Of a stretch of DNA of 64,000 bases, positions 42,518-52,484 are shown in pieces (within the stretch, counting starts at the first letter, position 1; each line of letters opens with the position of its first letter). The notes beneath the pieces are model-generated. The model did no database searches and was not told where the DNA came from. It worked only from the letters and a program-made list of their open reading frames with translations. Position numbers and translations under genes: made by a program. The stretch comes from Bradyrhizobium tropiciagri. GTDB taxonomy: Bacteria > Pseudomonadota > Alphaproteobacteria > Rhizobiales > Xanthobacteraceae. The stretch covers positions 85,210 through 149,209 of the forward strand of contig NZ_LFLZ01000014.1 in the NCBI RefSeq assembly GCF_001189845.1, read 5' to 3'.

Positions 42518-42739
42518 TCACCGGCTTAGCGAGCCCGCACCACCAGCGAGTTTGCGGTCAGTCGCCCGAGCCGTTTCAGATGCTTGAATCAGCACTACCA
42601 GCCGGCGCTCCAAGCGTTTAAGCGTCTGAACGGCTGCTGTATGTTCTGGGCCTCTTGGAAGCTGGTGCACTCGTTCGAACAAATGCCAAAGCAATTGCAT
42701 GAGTTCGCGTAGCTCCTTGAGTTGGCCGGATTTCGTCAC
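42518..42739 (-). CDS. Small helical protein behind a sigma-54 promoter
   Basis: 73 residues: MTKSGQLKELRELMQLLWHL..., amphipathic helices rich in Leu and Arg, then a Gly/Ser tail. No family recognised. Its start lies about 215 bases downstream of the consensus sigma-54 element at 42957, with no gene between, which makes it a candidate nitrogen-fixation-regulated small protein. Confidence 0.45.
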   Translation of the reverse strand: MTKSGQLKELRELMQLLWHLFERVHQLPRGPEHTAAVQTLKRLERRLVVLIQASETARATDRKLAGGAGSLSR

Positions 42740-42956
42740 GCACTAGGCGCCGCTATTGTGTTTCATGCCGTGAGTTGATGCTCACGCCGTCCCTAGCCTC
42801 TTCCCTCTTCGAATGGGTCTGCATCTGGGGACAACTTGGTAGTAGCAGGCGTCATTGAAGCTCCCTTTATCCATGCGAGCATAGCTGTTGCAGCCGATCA
42901 TCCCGCGGGGTCTCCTCGGTCGTTCCGGGACGAATTAATCTCACGGCCAGGGCTTG

Positions 42957-42971
42957 GCAAGGACTGTGCCA
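42957..42971 (-). promoter_or_regulatory. Consensus sigma-54 promoter
   Basis: The minus strand reads TGGCACAGTCCTTGC, a near-perfect -24/-12 element. It lies just after the end of the condensation-protein gene and points to the 73-residue ORF. No TGT-N10-ACA site was found within 250 bases upstream. Confidence 0.65.
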
Positions 42972-43020
42972 TCGCCAGCCCCGTTCAAAAAGGCATGTGA
43001 GGATGCTGCTTGCCTTTTGG

Positions 43021-44379
43021 TCAGTTCGAAAGTCGCGGCAGCGGACGAGCACGACTGATGAAATGAGCGTGCGCCGCCACTTCAGCGAGATAGTCATCCA
43101 CCGCGGTTCGCGCGAGGGAGCTGCCGGGGTGACGGAAGTGCACGGAAATTCCGTCCTGCCAGCGACTGATCCACAGGTATGTCTCGCAAGCATCAGAACT
43201 GCGACTGATCAGAAATCGTGTCCGCCACTGTGGCCACAGGTCTGACCCGGGCACAGTGCGATTGTCCATATAAGAGACCATGAAACGGTCGCGCAGCGCG
43301 GTGCCGAGCAACTCCATCGCTTTTGGAAATGGCACCTGAGCGGTTTTCTTGGCTCGCTTGAGCTCGAGCCGCGCGGCGTGCAGGAGTTCCGGCAACGTGC
43401 CGGTCAGGCGGAAACGCACCGGGCTCATCCCGACATACCATCCAACCGAGCGCATCGAGCGCAGATCGTACCGCGTGTGAAAGGGGGCAACGGCGAGGAA
43501 TTCTTGTTGGTCTGCCAGTGTCTTTCCGGCGAGCCCCAGACAGGCGAATAATCCCGTCGTAGCGTTTCCGCCCTGGGACCTGCAGCCGCGATCGAACTCA
43601 GATGCTTGTGCCGCATCGAGCAGCCACATTCGTCCTGTGCGTTGTAAGGTCTCCTCCGGCGCACCGAGTGGTAGCGGAAAATCCGGCAATTGACCGCCGT
43701 TTGCGGCGATCAGTTCGCGCCAGTGAGCTATAGCAGGATGATCATCGGTCAAATCGCCCAGTCGCTCTCGTTCGGATTCAGCGTGGTCCAGATAGCTGCT
43801 CACCGGTGCCAGCTCGGGCGCCACTCCGAGGATTGCGGCTGTGTACAGCTCGCGGATTTCGTATGGCACCAAAGCGATGGAGTAGGCATCGCTGACGGAG
43901 TGGTCGCAGGCCAAGAGGAGGCTTGTCGATGTCGGCCGGGTGATCGTCACGAAGACATATGCCGGCCAGGACACCGGCCTGGTCTCTGCGTCAAACAGCT
44001 CTTCCAGCAATTGAGCTATTTCATCGGGATCGGCGCAGTCACCCACCACGGCTTTTTCAAGCACTGCCGCGCCTGGACCAATCGTGACACGACGAATTGC
44101 CGATCCATCCTTGACCAACCGGCTGCGTAGCGCCTCGTGCCGGTCGACCCAGCCAAGGATCGATTTGGTCAGCGCAGCGTTGTTGAACTCGCCCGGCAAG
44201 TCGAAGGCGGTGCCGAGCCAGCCGGGCCGGCCATCGTGCGCAAAGCGAAGGTGGTCTTCCTGAACATGGGACGGACGGCGCAGGTCGGGCCGCCAGCTGA
44301 CCGGGTCCGGAACGCTGACCCGCCACACCATCAGCCGACCCGCCTGCCGATCAGTATCGCAAAATTGCTTGATGTCCAT
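43021..44379 (-). CDS. Stand-alone condensation/PapA-type acyltransferase
   Basis: 452 residues of the NRPS condensation-domain fold. The catalytic HxxxD is present as H160-S-V-S-D164 in LLLACDHSVSDAYS, and a second conserved region YVGMSPVRF lies near 325. As a free-standing protein it resembles mycobacterial PapA acyltransferases more than NRPS modules. It would esterify or amidate a small substrate with an acyl thioester. It is the last gene of the operon, 18 bases after the MFS gene. Confidence 0.75.
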   Translation of the reverse strand: MDIKQFCDTDRQAGRLMVWRVSVPDPVSWRPDLRRPSHVQEDHLRFAHDGRPGWLGTAFDLPGEFNNAALTKSILGWVDRHEALRSRLVKDGSAIRRVTIGPGAAVLEKAVVGDCADPDEIAQLLEELFDAETRPVSWPAYVFVTITRPTSTSLLLACDHSVSDAYSIALVPYEIRELYTAAILGVAPELAPVSSYLDHAESERERLGDLTDDHPAIAHWRELIAANGGQLPDFPLPLGAPEETLQRTGRMWLLDAAQASEFDRGCRSQGGNATTGLFACLGLAGKTLADQQEFLAVAPFHTRYDLRSMRSVGWYVGMSPVRFRLTGTLPELLHAARLELKRAKKTAQVPFPKAMELLGTALRDRFMVSYMDNRTVPGSDLWPQWRTRFLISRSSDACETYLWISRWQDGISVHFRHPGSSLARTAVDDYLAEVAAHAHFISRARPLPRLSN

Positions 44380-44397
44380 GAAGGGCCGTCGCGATGG

Positions 44398-45645
44398 TTA
44401 CAGGTGCAAGCTGTGCATGCGGCGCAGCGGCGAGCGCCAGATCCAGAGTATCGAGGCAGTGCCAAGCACACTGCTCGCCAGCAACATGGTGCGCAGGCTC
44501 GTTGCAGCAGCGGCCGCGCCGCCGACCAGTGCGCCCAACGAGCCCAGCCCCCACACGACGCTGCGGATGCTCGCATTGACCCGTCCTTGCAGGTGCTGCG
44601 GGACCAACGCATATCGAATTGGAACTTGCTGCACGTGGTAGAGTCCCTGGCCGATCCACAGAATGAATTGGGAGAGCGCCACGCATGCCACTGCTGCCCA
44701 CCAGGGCCCGGTGAGCAGGCCTGCAAGGCTCATGCCTGCCGCGCTCACCGCCAAACCGGTCATTAATACGGGACCAAGCCCAATTGTCCGGCCGGCCCAC
44801 GGTGAGCCCGCCGCGCCCACCACACCGCCGAGAGCGCCGATACCGAGCACCATGCCGACGATTTGGCTGTCGAACTCGAGATGCCTGGTCAGATGCAGGA
44901 GAAAAGCCGCAGAATACGCGTTGTGCCAAAAGATGAATGTGCCGGTGGCCAGGGTAACGGCCCTTAAAACTGGATCGCCGAACACACTCGCCAACCCTTC
45001 TGCCATTTGGACGAGCACAGTGCTCGAGGGGGCCGCCGAGCATGAGGCGGCACGCATCGGCACCAGCGAGAGCAACGCGGCGGCAAGCAGAAATGAGACG
45101 GAGTCGGCCAGGATTGCGGTTGGAGCGGAGAAGGCGTTGATGAGCCAGCCGGCCAGGAACGGACCTGCGGCCATCGCGGTCGCTTGGCTGAACTCCAATG
45201 AGCTCTGCGCCCGAACCAGCTGAGATCGATCCAGGACTGTGGGTATGCACGCCAGATAAGCCACGTCGGCGATCACCGCGGCTACCCCAACCAGCACGGT
45301 TGTCACGTACAGCTGAACCATTCCCAGATGTCCAAGGCTGGCGCACAACGGAATGGTGGCAAGCGTTACCGCCATCATCACATTGGCCGTCAGAAGGATT
45401 TGTCGGTGCGGGAGACGGTCGACGATGACCCCGGCGAACAGGCTCACGAAAAGGCACGGTGTCCGACCGCAGGCCAGCAAGAGCCCCGCCTGCGCCGGTC
45501 CGGCATCCAGCAGGGTAATTGCAGTCAGCGGCAGCGCCAGCATGGTTACGTTGGAGCCCAGCAAGGAAATGGTCTGGCCGACGAGCAGCGCAAGGTAGCT
45601 GCTTGGCAGCCGGTGAGGCGCATCAGATCGGCGCCGGCGGCTCAC
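44398..45645 (-). CDS. MFS transporter of the sulfotransferase operon
   Basis: 415 residues, about 12 helices, with the EntS-type loop FAGVIVDRLPHRQILLTANV. Start overlaps the sulfotransferase stop by four bases (ATGA). Likely exports the product of the operon. Confidence 0.85.
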   Translation of the reverse strand: MSRRRRSDAPHRLPSSYLALLVGQTISLLGSNVTMLALPLTAITLLDAGPAQAGLLLACGRTPCLFVSLFAGVIVDRLPHRQILLTANVMMAVTLATIPLCASLGHLGMVQLYVTTVLVGVAAVIADVAYLACIPTVLDRSQLVRAQSSLEFSQATAMAAGPFLAGWLINAFSAPTAILADSVSFLLAAALLSLVPMRAASCSAAPSSTVLVQMAEGLASVFGDPVLRAVTLATGTFIFWHNAYSAAFLLHLTRHLEFDSQIVGMVLGIGALGGVVGAAGSPWAGRTIGLGPVLMTGLAVSAAGMSLAGLLTGPWWAAVACVALSQFILWIGQGLYHVQQVPIRYALVPQHLQGRVNASIRSVVWGLGSLGALVGGAAAAATSLRTMLLASSVLGTASILWIWRSPLRRMHSLHL

Positions 45646-46580
45646 GCGTCGCCAGACGGCGTTGAGGCGGACAGATAGCCTAGTCGGGCCAGTTCACTTC
45701 CGGCGATCTCCTCGAACTCCGAAATCTGAGCTGGCGTCAAATCCTGGACGTGGCGACCGATCCGCCCCTGATGCAGCGGCTTTCCCGCAGCCTCGGCTGC
45801 CGGATGGTCGTGCGGTTGTTCGAACAACGCGTGTTCGTATTCAGCGTGACGCAGCACGGCCTCGTCCCAAGGCAAGCCGAGGTGATCCAAAATCGCCGCC
45901 AGAGTAGTGCGTGGACTGCTGACGAGGTCCTCGTAACGCACCTCGAGGTAACGGCCAGGCGGCGCGATTCTGTGCGGCCGGGACACCACTTCAAACCAAC
46001 CCTGCGCGGCATCGGCAATTGTTAGGTATCCCCAGTCAGGAACTGTCCTCAGATGAGAGGCGGCAACGTCGCGGCCGTCCCGCACGATATGCACGAAATG
46101 TGCACGCGGCCACAGGCGGGCGAAGTCGTCGACCCGGGTGATCTTCCGCTGCAGTTTCAATCCCCAGCGTTGCGCTCCGCTGTGCGTCCGGCGCAACTCG
46201 CCGATCTCGTTAATGAGGTGGCATCGGTCGGCGAACGAAACAATGTCATTGCCGGTGACGACCATGACCTTGCTGACAAGTTCGCGCACGTCATCGAAGT
46301 CGAGACCGAAGCGGCGGCACTGCACCACAAAATGCGTCCCATCATACCAGAACGGATCGATTGTGTTCTTGCTTGCGCCCATGAGCCGTGAATCGGCCGA
46401 AAGCAGATCGATGGCACCAAGAATGTGCGGCCCGAGGTTGGGCGGTTCGAGGAAGTCGATCTCTGGCCCGGCTACCAGATCCAGATGCGAGTCGAGCACG
46501 ATACTCAGCAGGGTGGTGCCCGACCGGTTGTCACCGCCGAGCAGCACCGGCGATGTAGAAAATGGATCCGGCTGCGACAT
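45642..46580 (-). CDS. Sulfotransferase
   Basis: 312 residues from the ATG at 46580 (AGAG-CAGGG upstream). The PAPS 5'-phosphosulfate loop is GGDNRSGTTLLSIVLDSH near residue 15, and the 3'-phosphate region is FVHIVRDGRDVAASH near 170. It would transfer sulfate from PAPS to a hydroxyl or amine. Nod-factor sulfotransferase NodH is a distant relative, but the neighbours suggest a different substrate. Confidence 0.8.
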   Translation of the reverse strand: MSQPDPFSTSPVLLGGDNRSGTTLLSIVLDSHLDLVAGPEIDFLEPPNLGPHILGAIDLLSADSRLMGASKNTIDPFWYDGTHFVVQCRRFGLDFDDVRELVSKVMVVTGNDIVSFADRCHLINEIGELRRTHSGAQRWGLKLQRKITRVDDFARLWPRAHFVHIVRDGRDVAASHLRTVPDWGYLTIADAAQGWFEVVSRPHRIAPPGRYLEVRYEDLVSSPRTTLAAILDHLGLPWDEAVLRHAEYEHALFEQPHDHPAAEAAGKPLHQGRIGRHVQDLTPAQISEFEEIAGSELARLGYLSASTPSGDA

Positions 46581-46611
46581 GGCCCTGCTCTCTGTTCGAC
46601 ATGCGTGCTTG

Positions 46612-47919
46612 TCAGTGGACGGGCGCATTGAACCAGCGCCGAACCGCTCCCGGGGTGGCAACGAAATGATCTCTGGCGAACCGTACTGCAGCTGCGACCG
46701 GATCCGGGTCGCGAGCCGGGTTCTCCATGCGGGACAGCGCTGCCGGAAGGGCCTCTCCAGCTGCTTCGACGGCGGCCTGCACATCGGTGTCGGACACTGC
46801 CGCCGATGGCATGAAACGCCCGCCATACTGCATCAGGAAGCCCCGACCCCACATTTCCTGGAAGAAGGCATGGCCAAGCTCGGCGTCAGCAAATACGACG
46901 TCGAACATGGTGGGCCAGGCAAACGCCCATGCCGCGACCTGCTGTTTTGTGAAGACGCCGTTGAGCCCCTTGATCAATTGCTCGCCGACCTCGCGCATCC
47001 GGGCCAGCGCGGTCCCGTCGCGCAGGGCGTGCAGGGTGCTCAATGCAGCGGCGAACGGGGTGACTTCGCGCTGGTAGGTGTTTCCCATGTATGTCTTTTC
47101 GGCCGCGGCGAGTACGTCCGCCCGGCCCGCGACTGCCGACAGCGCCATTCCGTTCGCCAGTCCCTTGCTCAGTGTAATCAAATCGGGCGTGAGGCCGACC
47201 GCCATGTGGTACCCGCCAAGGGCGTAGCGGAATCCGGTCATCACCTCGTCAAGGACAAGCAGGGCGCCGTGCCGATGCACCAGCCTCTGCAGTTCCTGAT
47301 GATATTCTGGCGGGAAGAAGTTGACCTCCGGGGTGATGATCACCGCGGCGACGCGCTGGACACTTGCCAGTTGATCGAGCAAGTCGAGGTTGTAGCGGAA
47401 GTCCACGCTGTCGCGGTCCCGATTGGGCAGCCCCATCTCGGGGCGGTCCTGCAACTGCCAGTCATGCCAGCCGTGATATCCGCTGGTCAGTACATGGTTG
47501 ATGCCCGTGAACGCGCGGGCAAGGCGCACGGCTGCGGTGGTAGCGCAAGATCCGGTGCGGAAAAACATTGAGCGTTCCGCGACGGGGAAGATCTCCGCCA
47601 GCCGTTCGGCCAATTCGACCCGGTGCGCGGACAGCGGTCCGGGCAGAATCCCGCCGGTGCGGCGCATCTCAGCGGCTGCGTGCGCCACGACCGGCTCGTA
47701 TCCGGCCCCAAGCGGTGCGGCACCGCTACAGGAAGTGAAATCGACGTATTGCTTTCCATTGATGTCCCATGCATGCGCGCCTGACGCGCGCGTCATCACG
47801 ATCGGAAAACGCCTGTTGAGATCCCACTTCTGCGAAGCGGTGACGCGCAGGGCGCGTCGCAGTGCCGATCCTTGCCCGTCGGTCGCGGTCACGGCGGCAG
47901 TAGGCGTGCTGATCGACAA
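46612..47919 (-). CDS. Class III aminotransferase (GSA-type)
   Basis: 435 residues similar to glutamate-1-semialdehyde 2,1-aminomutases and related transaminases. FTSCSGAAPLGAGYEPVV near the start, GSCATTAAVRLARAFTG, SGYHGWHDWQ, the Asp in LVLDEVMTGFRYALGG, and the PLP Lys in LITLSKGLANGM. It would move an amino group on an oxidised intermediate, perhaps one made by the GMC enzyme encoded 21 bases upstream. Not likely to be the housekeeping hemL, given the operon. Confidence 0.8.
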   Translation of the reverse strand: MSISTPTAAVTATDGQGSALRRALRVTASQKWDLNRRFPIVMTRASGAHAWDINGKQYVDFTSCSGAAPLGAGYEPVVAHAAAEMRRTGGILPGPLSAHRVELAERLAEIFPVAERSMFFRTGSCATTAAVRLARAFTGINHVLTSGYHGWHDWQLQDRPEMGLPNRDRDSVDFRYNLDLLDQLASVQRVAAVIITPEVNFFPPEYHQELQRLVHRHGALLVLDEVMTGFRYALGGYHMAVGLTPDLITLSKGLANGMALSAVAGRADVLAAAEKTYMGNTYQREVTPFAAALSTLHALRDGTALARMREVGEQLIKGLNGVFTKQQVAAWAFAWPTMFDVVFADAELGHAFFQEMWGRGFLMQYGGRFMPSAAVSDTDVQAAVEAAGEALPAALSRMENPARDPDPVAAAVRFARDHFVATPGAVRRWFNAPVH

Positions 47920-47940
47920 AACCCGTCTCCGTTGCGCTCG

Positions 47941-49452
47941 TTACGTCAGCTGCGTGACTATTCTTCGAGCGATCCGCAGCGCGTTCGCCTGAATGGTGAA
48001 GGTCGGGTTGACGCCTCCGGCATAGGGGAAGAAGCCGCCATCCGCGACATAGAGATTGTCGATGTCATGCACGCGGCCCCAGCGGTCAACCACCGATTGT
48101 GTCGGATCGATTCCCGCCCGACAGCCGCCATGCAGGTGGCCGCTGCCGAACTGATAGTTCGAATCTTGATAATCGATCTGTTTTACCCCAGCTTCGGCCA
48201 GCAAGTTCGACGCGTGTCGGGACAAGTAGCCTAGTCGGCGCTTGTCGAGGGGATGGGTCCGGTAATCGAGAATGATCTTGGGCAAACCCAGCCCGTCCCG
48301 GCTGGTGGCCAGCCGGACCGCATTGTTGCGCATGGGCTGATCGGCCGCCAAAAAATGCAGCCGTAGCCTTATCTCGCCGGAATCCGTGCGTTCGGGCTGA
48401 CTTGCTTCGTAGATCATTCCGCCGAGCCCCGAAGGCGCCTCGTCGTCCAGGTAGTGATCGGACACCGCGACAGTGGAGAAGGGGTGGCCGGACTGGGGCG
48501 TGGTCGGCGGATTCAACGTGGTCCTACCGGTCACGTAGCCGCTGATCTTAAACGAGATGCCACTGCCTACCATGCCAGACGCGTTGCCGATGCCGTTGGG
48601 CGCTGCCTGTTGCGCCGACCGTAGAAGCAGGGCGGCAGACTGCACCGCGTTGCCCGCGAGTACAACGCAGCGGGCGCGGACCCGAGCGCGTTGTCGGTTG
48701 AGAGTGTCTACCCATTCCACCGCATCGGCGCGACTGACGTTGCCGAGCTCGATGCGGACGGCCTTGCTGCCAAGCGCAATCGTCAGCGCGCCCGGCGGCA
48801 GGGCGATACCCCTGAACGGCGAGCGTGCGTCGGCCCTCGCGCCGCTCGGGCACAGATGTTCGTTGCATGGTCCCTCGCAGCGACAGGCTGGCCGGCCGCG
48901 ATATGGGATCGAGTTGATTGCCAATGGAGTGGGGAACGGCAGCCGGCCCAGGCGTGCCCCGGCATCGGCGATCAACTGGCCCTGCACACTGTATTTGTGC
49001 GGTGGCAGAACGGGGGGATCGCTCGGAGGCTCGAGCGGGTCCGCTCCAGCCAGGCGGGCCACTCCCACGCGCCGTTCCAGCTCATCATAGAATGGGCGTA
49101 GTTCGGTGTAGTCGATCGGCCAGCTCGGGTCGAGCGCGTCCCTGGCCACATGCGCACGTGCGTCAAAATCGATGGCGCGACAGCGGAAGGCTATTCCGGC
49201 ATATAGAGTCATTCCTCCGCCGAGCGCGCAGACGGTCCACGGACGCCCGAACGGCGTCAACGTCCCTGCCGCAGACTGCACCAGGGCGCTATCCATGCCA
49301 TTTTGGACGCTCGCCAGCGAAGCGCCGGGAGGAAGTGCTCGACCTTCCTCGAGAAGGAGCACGCGCAATCCGCGTTGCGCGATCTCGTGAGCGACCGTCG
49401 AGCCGCTGGCGCCACTCCCGATTACGCATACATCAACAATATCGGCCGTCAT
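47941..49452 (-). CDS. GMC-family oxidoreductase
   Basis: 503 residues from the ATG at 49452; an upstream GTG/ATG region would add 12. FAD motif VIGSGASGSTVAHEIAQRG at the N-terminus, the LGGGMTLYAGI stretch near 90, and the C-terminal SGHLHGGCRAG with GGVNPTFTIQANALRIA. It resembles the gluconate dehydrogenase / choline dehydrogenase branch, oxidising alcohols to carbonyls. It is the first gene of the five-gene operon; no promoter recognised. Confidence 0.8.
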   Translation of the reverse strand: MTADIVDVCVIGSGASGSTVAHEIAQRGLRVLLLEEGRALPPGASLASVQNGMDSALVQSAAGTLTPFGRPWTVCALGGGMTLYAGIAFRCRAIDFDARAHVARDALDPSWPIDYTELRPFYDELERRVGVARLAGADPLEPPSDPPVLPPHKYSVQGQLIADAGARLGRLPFPTPLAINSIPYRGRPACRCEGPCNEHLCPSGARADARSPFRGIALPPGALTIALGSKAVRIELGNVSRADAVEWVDTLNRQRARVRARCVVLAGNAVQSAALLLRSAQQAAPNGIGNASGMVGSGISFKISGYVTGRTTLNPPTTPQSGHPFSTVAVSDHYLDDEAPSGLGGMIYEASQPERTDSGEIRLRLHFLAADQPMRNNAVRLATSRDGLGLPKIILDYRTHPLDKRRLGYLSRHASNLLAEAGVKQIDYQDSNYQFGSGHLHGGCRAGIDPTQSVVDRWGRVHDIDNLYVADGGFFPYAGGVNPTFTIQANALRIARRIVTQLT

Positions 49453-49607
49453 TATCCCATCTTCTGGCAACAAATATCGCCGATGCACAATCGCGCCGTA
49501 TTCATTAGAAAGAAGGTGCCATCAAACAAGTCTCATCGCGAGTGCTGAACGCGCGGCCGATCCATGCGATCGCCCCGGACTATGCGGTTCGGCTTCGCTC
49601 GTTTGCC

Positions 49608-49637
49608 AAGGACCATCGCCGCAAGGACCATCGCCGC
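49608..49637. repeat. 15-bp tandem duplication
   Basis: Two exact copies of AAGGACCATCGCCGC, directly followed by dispersed repeat copy C. Confidence 0.8.
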
Positions 49638-49639
49638 AA

Positions 49640-49678
49640 GATCGTACAATATGACGCCGCGTGCGATTCAAGCCCTTC
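49640..49678 (+). repeat. Dispersed 40-bp repeat, copy C
   Basis: GATCGTACAATATGACGCC, then gcgtGCGATTCAAGCCCTT. Downstream (from about 49690) a short frame with CSCCGN suggests a decayed zinc-ribbon protein. Confidence 0.7.
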
Positions 49679-50040
49679 GAGGCGGCAAATGCATGAGCAA
49701 GCGACTTTTCCGGAATGCAATTTTTGATAGATCTAAGAGCTCTCAAAGCAAATTGACCCACCCGTGCTCCTGTTGTGGGAACCAAACATATATTTTCGTG
49801 ATCGAGAAGGCGCTCGCAAGTTCAGCTTCGAGACGCCATGCGGGGAGCTTTTAAGGCCGCACACGCTGGAATGCGTCAATCGGTCACTGCTCTCATATAT
49901 CATTGTGCGAATTGTACCCGGTTTGATCGCGAGAGGCTCAGCCGGTCCGATGGACCACCAGCAATTCAATTTCTTTTACAACTCTCCGCAAGCATCAGCC
50001 GCTGGGTAGAGCGATTCAAGCTGTGCCCTTCATAGACGAC

Positions 50041-50072
50041 AAAAAAAGGCCCGGCCTGATCGATGGCCGGGC
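50041..50072 (-). terminator. Intrinsic terminator
   Basis: On the minus strand GCCCGGCC-N8-GGCCGGGC is followed by seven T. No clear gene is seen upstream of it on that strand, so it may end a small RNA or a lost gene in the 1.5-kb gap 49453-51008. Confidence 0.7.
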
Positions 50073-50362
50073 GTGAGTCAGTCTGGGGAGCGAGGCTGCT
50101 AAGCGTCGCGCCAACTTCCGTCGACAGAGGGAGGACTGTCGGCGGCATTTGCGGCAAAACTTTCACCGCAAATTCAAATTGCGAAAGGATCAATGTCGGA
50201 CAGACCTGGCGTCGATTTTTCCTCCTTTGCGTAATCTCATGGACAATGATGATTGGAACAGTGGCATTGCTCTTTGCTGTACACACCCCGACCGCATCGG
50301 CGTCATCATCTCATCACGGCAGCAACAGTAAGTCCCGTCGGGCATCCTCGTTAGCTGCTCTG

Positions 50363-50402
50363 AGATGGTACAACGTGACGCCGCGTGCGGTTCAAGCTCT
50401 TT
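50363..50402 (+). repeat. Dispersed 40-bp repeat, copy D
   Basis: GATGGTACAACGTGACGCC, then gcgtGCGGTTCAAGCTCTTT. Lies 720 bases after copy C in the same orientation. Confidence 0.65.
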
Positions 50403-51008
50403 GAGCTGACCCGCATGCAATTCAAGCTGATGGGCTTTCACAAGCAGCTAAGTGGTCCGAGGAGGGCAGACGTACGCGTTGCATTCGCTTTTTTGATAGT
50501 CGTGGACCACGCCGCCATCGAGGCGCGTTGCGCGTCATGTTTTCCATGTGATCTCATGCCTGTTGGCCTTTACAGAATCTGACGTGTTCTCTGATTGGCG
50601 GCCGACAATCTTCAGCGCACCATTTGAGCGTCTTGTTAGCCAGCCGAATGATACGGTCGGCGTCGCGGGGCGCAGCTCATTTAGCGCGCATCACAGAAGG
50701 CCCAGAGCTGTGCTGGCAACAGGGAAATAGCTCTGTGGCCCGCAAGCTCCTCGGCGATTGACGATGCAGATTTCCTGAAGCTTGCTGGCGTTCCGCGAAA
50801 TCCGATCGGCGACACCTGTTCGTTCGGCGGGATCGCGGCGGGGCGCCGGCCGGGTGGGCGAATTGCCCTGGATTTTGTCCACGAGCAGTGCATTCGCTTT
50901 AAAGCCAATTGCAACTGGCGCTTGGTCTTGCCGGTCGAATGGCGAGCACCGCCTGAGATGTCTAGACAAAGCTGCGCAGGCAGCAACGGCCGAAAGCAAT
51001 TCAGCGCA

Positions 51009-51707
51009 TCAGATGGGCGGGACGGAATTCTGCAAGCAATTCGAGCGCCGATCTCGCTGAAGAAGATCAACAGCATGTCCGTTCCATTCAATGAGCTTCC
51101 TGCGCCGAAGCTCCTGGATTGTCCGATTCGCGTGTACCGTCGAAAGGCCGCATGCATCGGCGATGTCTTGCTGTGTGAATGGAACATGGAAGCGACCATT
51201 GTTCAGAAGCCCGACGAGCTCAAGCCGCGCGGCGATCTCGCAAAGAAGATGAGCAAGCCGGGGCAGCGCTTCCCGGGAGCCAAGATTTTCGATCCATTCG
51301 CGATAGATCGCCGTGTGAATCAACGTCTCCCGCCAAAACGCATGGGCGAGCGCGGCGGACTTCGCGAGGAGATCCCTGAGGTAGGAGTGGGGTACAAGGG
51401 CAATGATGCTCGTGCCGATGCTGCGGAGATCGCGATCCATTTCCGGAAAGTGAAGGGTGTGCAGGTCGGGGATGTCCCCAGGTATATAGAAGGACGTTAT
51501 CTGGGTTCGATCCGATGCCACTCTTTCGCGAGACAGAAAGCCGCCCATCACGACTGCACAGCTCACAGGCCGATCCCCCTGGCGCGCCAGGCACTCGCCA
51601 GGAGCAAACCGTTTGATGGTGTGAGGCATGCTTTCGAGCTTAGCTTGGTCTTGCTCGGACAAGCCCGTGACGCTCCGCAGACGCGCAATGAGCATTTGGT
51701 GCGGCAA
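51009..51707 (-). CDS. Crp/Fnr family regulator
   Basis: 232 residues: cyclic-nucleotide-binding-like barrel (about 20-125, with FAPGECLARQGDRP and SFYIPGDIPDLHTLHF), a dimer helix, and a C-terminal winged helix with the recognition region FTQQDIADACGLSTVHANRTIQEL. The FNR/FixK-type cysteines and the classic cAMP residues are not seen, so its signal is unknown. It stands alone. Possible targets include the neighbouring clusters. Confidence 0.85.
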   Translation of the reverse strand: MPHQMLIARLRSVTGLSEQDQAKLESMPHTIKRFAPGECLARQGDRPVSCAVVMGGFLSRERVASDRTQITSFYIPGDIPDLHTLHFPEMDRDLRSIGTSIIALVPHSYLRDLLAKSAALAHAFWRETLIHTAIYREWIENLGSREALPRLAHLLCEIAARLELVGLLNNGRFHVPFTQQDIADACGLSTVHANRTIQELRRRKLIEWNGHAVDLLQRDRRSNCLQNSVPPI

Positions 51708-52484
51708 GCAACCCCCGTTCTATCGCCGGGGTACGCCGATATCGACACCTATCCCCACCAGCCATGGCCGCGGCCATTCTGCACGGTTCCCCTTGATGTT
51801 CAACGTTTCTCCTACTCTCCTATTCGAGCTTTGCGCGATCTCGAGGGGAGACGCCGGATAGCCCACAAACGTACCGGACGATGACGTTCTGGCTATCCCT
51901 GAAAGCTCGACGATAAACCACTTACTTCTGGAGAACGACGAAACATGGCGCGCGATCGCGTGGACCGCCGAGCTGCGGTACCCTCCAACCGGCGTCAAGG
52001 CTCACGAGCGTGCAGCGAACGTCGGCTCGACACTGACGCCTTCCGCACCGTACCTTGGCGGCAGCCAAGAAAAGCAATTCCGGAGCCGGGGCGGCTCATC
52101 TGGCTGCGCAAGAATGCATCTAGTTTGCGGTCGATCATGAGTGAGGGCGGACGCCGTCGAACGGGCGGCGGGATCTGAAGCCCCTGAAACACGATCGGCA
52201 GACCTTCTCAGCAGGAACGGCGATCGCCTCGTCAGCCTGCGATAGGTTTCGGGGGGCGGTGCGCTCTGTCGTCAACGTGACGTGCAAATCAGGCTGGCAA
52301 TAGAAATCCGAAGTGATTATTCGTTCCGGCTCCAAGAGGACAAAGCTCGACCTCCTGGCGCGTCATGCCAGCGAGTTTATGTAAGTACGAAACGGACCGA
52401 TCTGTAGCGCGGATAACACATTGATCGGCTCGGTGAGACAGTTGGATCGCTGCGTACAGTGTTTCGTGGCGTCGAAAGGCCGAT
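51708..52484. other. Gap without recognisable gene
   Basis: Only short overlapping frames; no motif. Confidence 0.45.

Noticed and set aside
43021..43040. GTCAGTTCGAAAG resembling a tts box
   Set aside because: Three bases too short and located inside the end of the condensation-protein gene.
46138..47571. A 477-codon plus-strand frame across the sulfotransferase and aminotransferase genes
   Set aside because: Antisense to two genes with complete catalytic motifs; composition is that of a shadow frame.
50922..51884. A 320-codon plus-strand frame opposite the Crp/Fnr gene
   Set aside because: Shadow of the regulator gene; no known domain.
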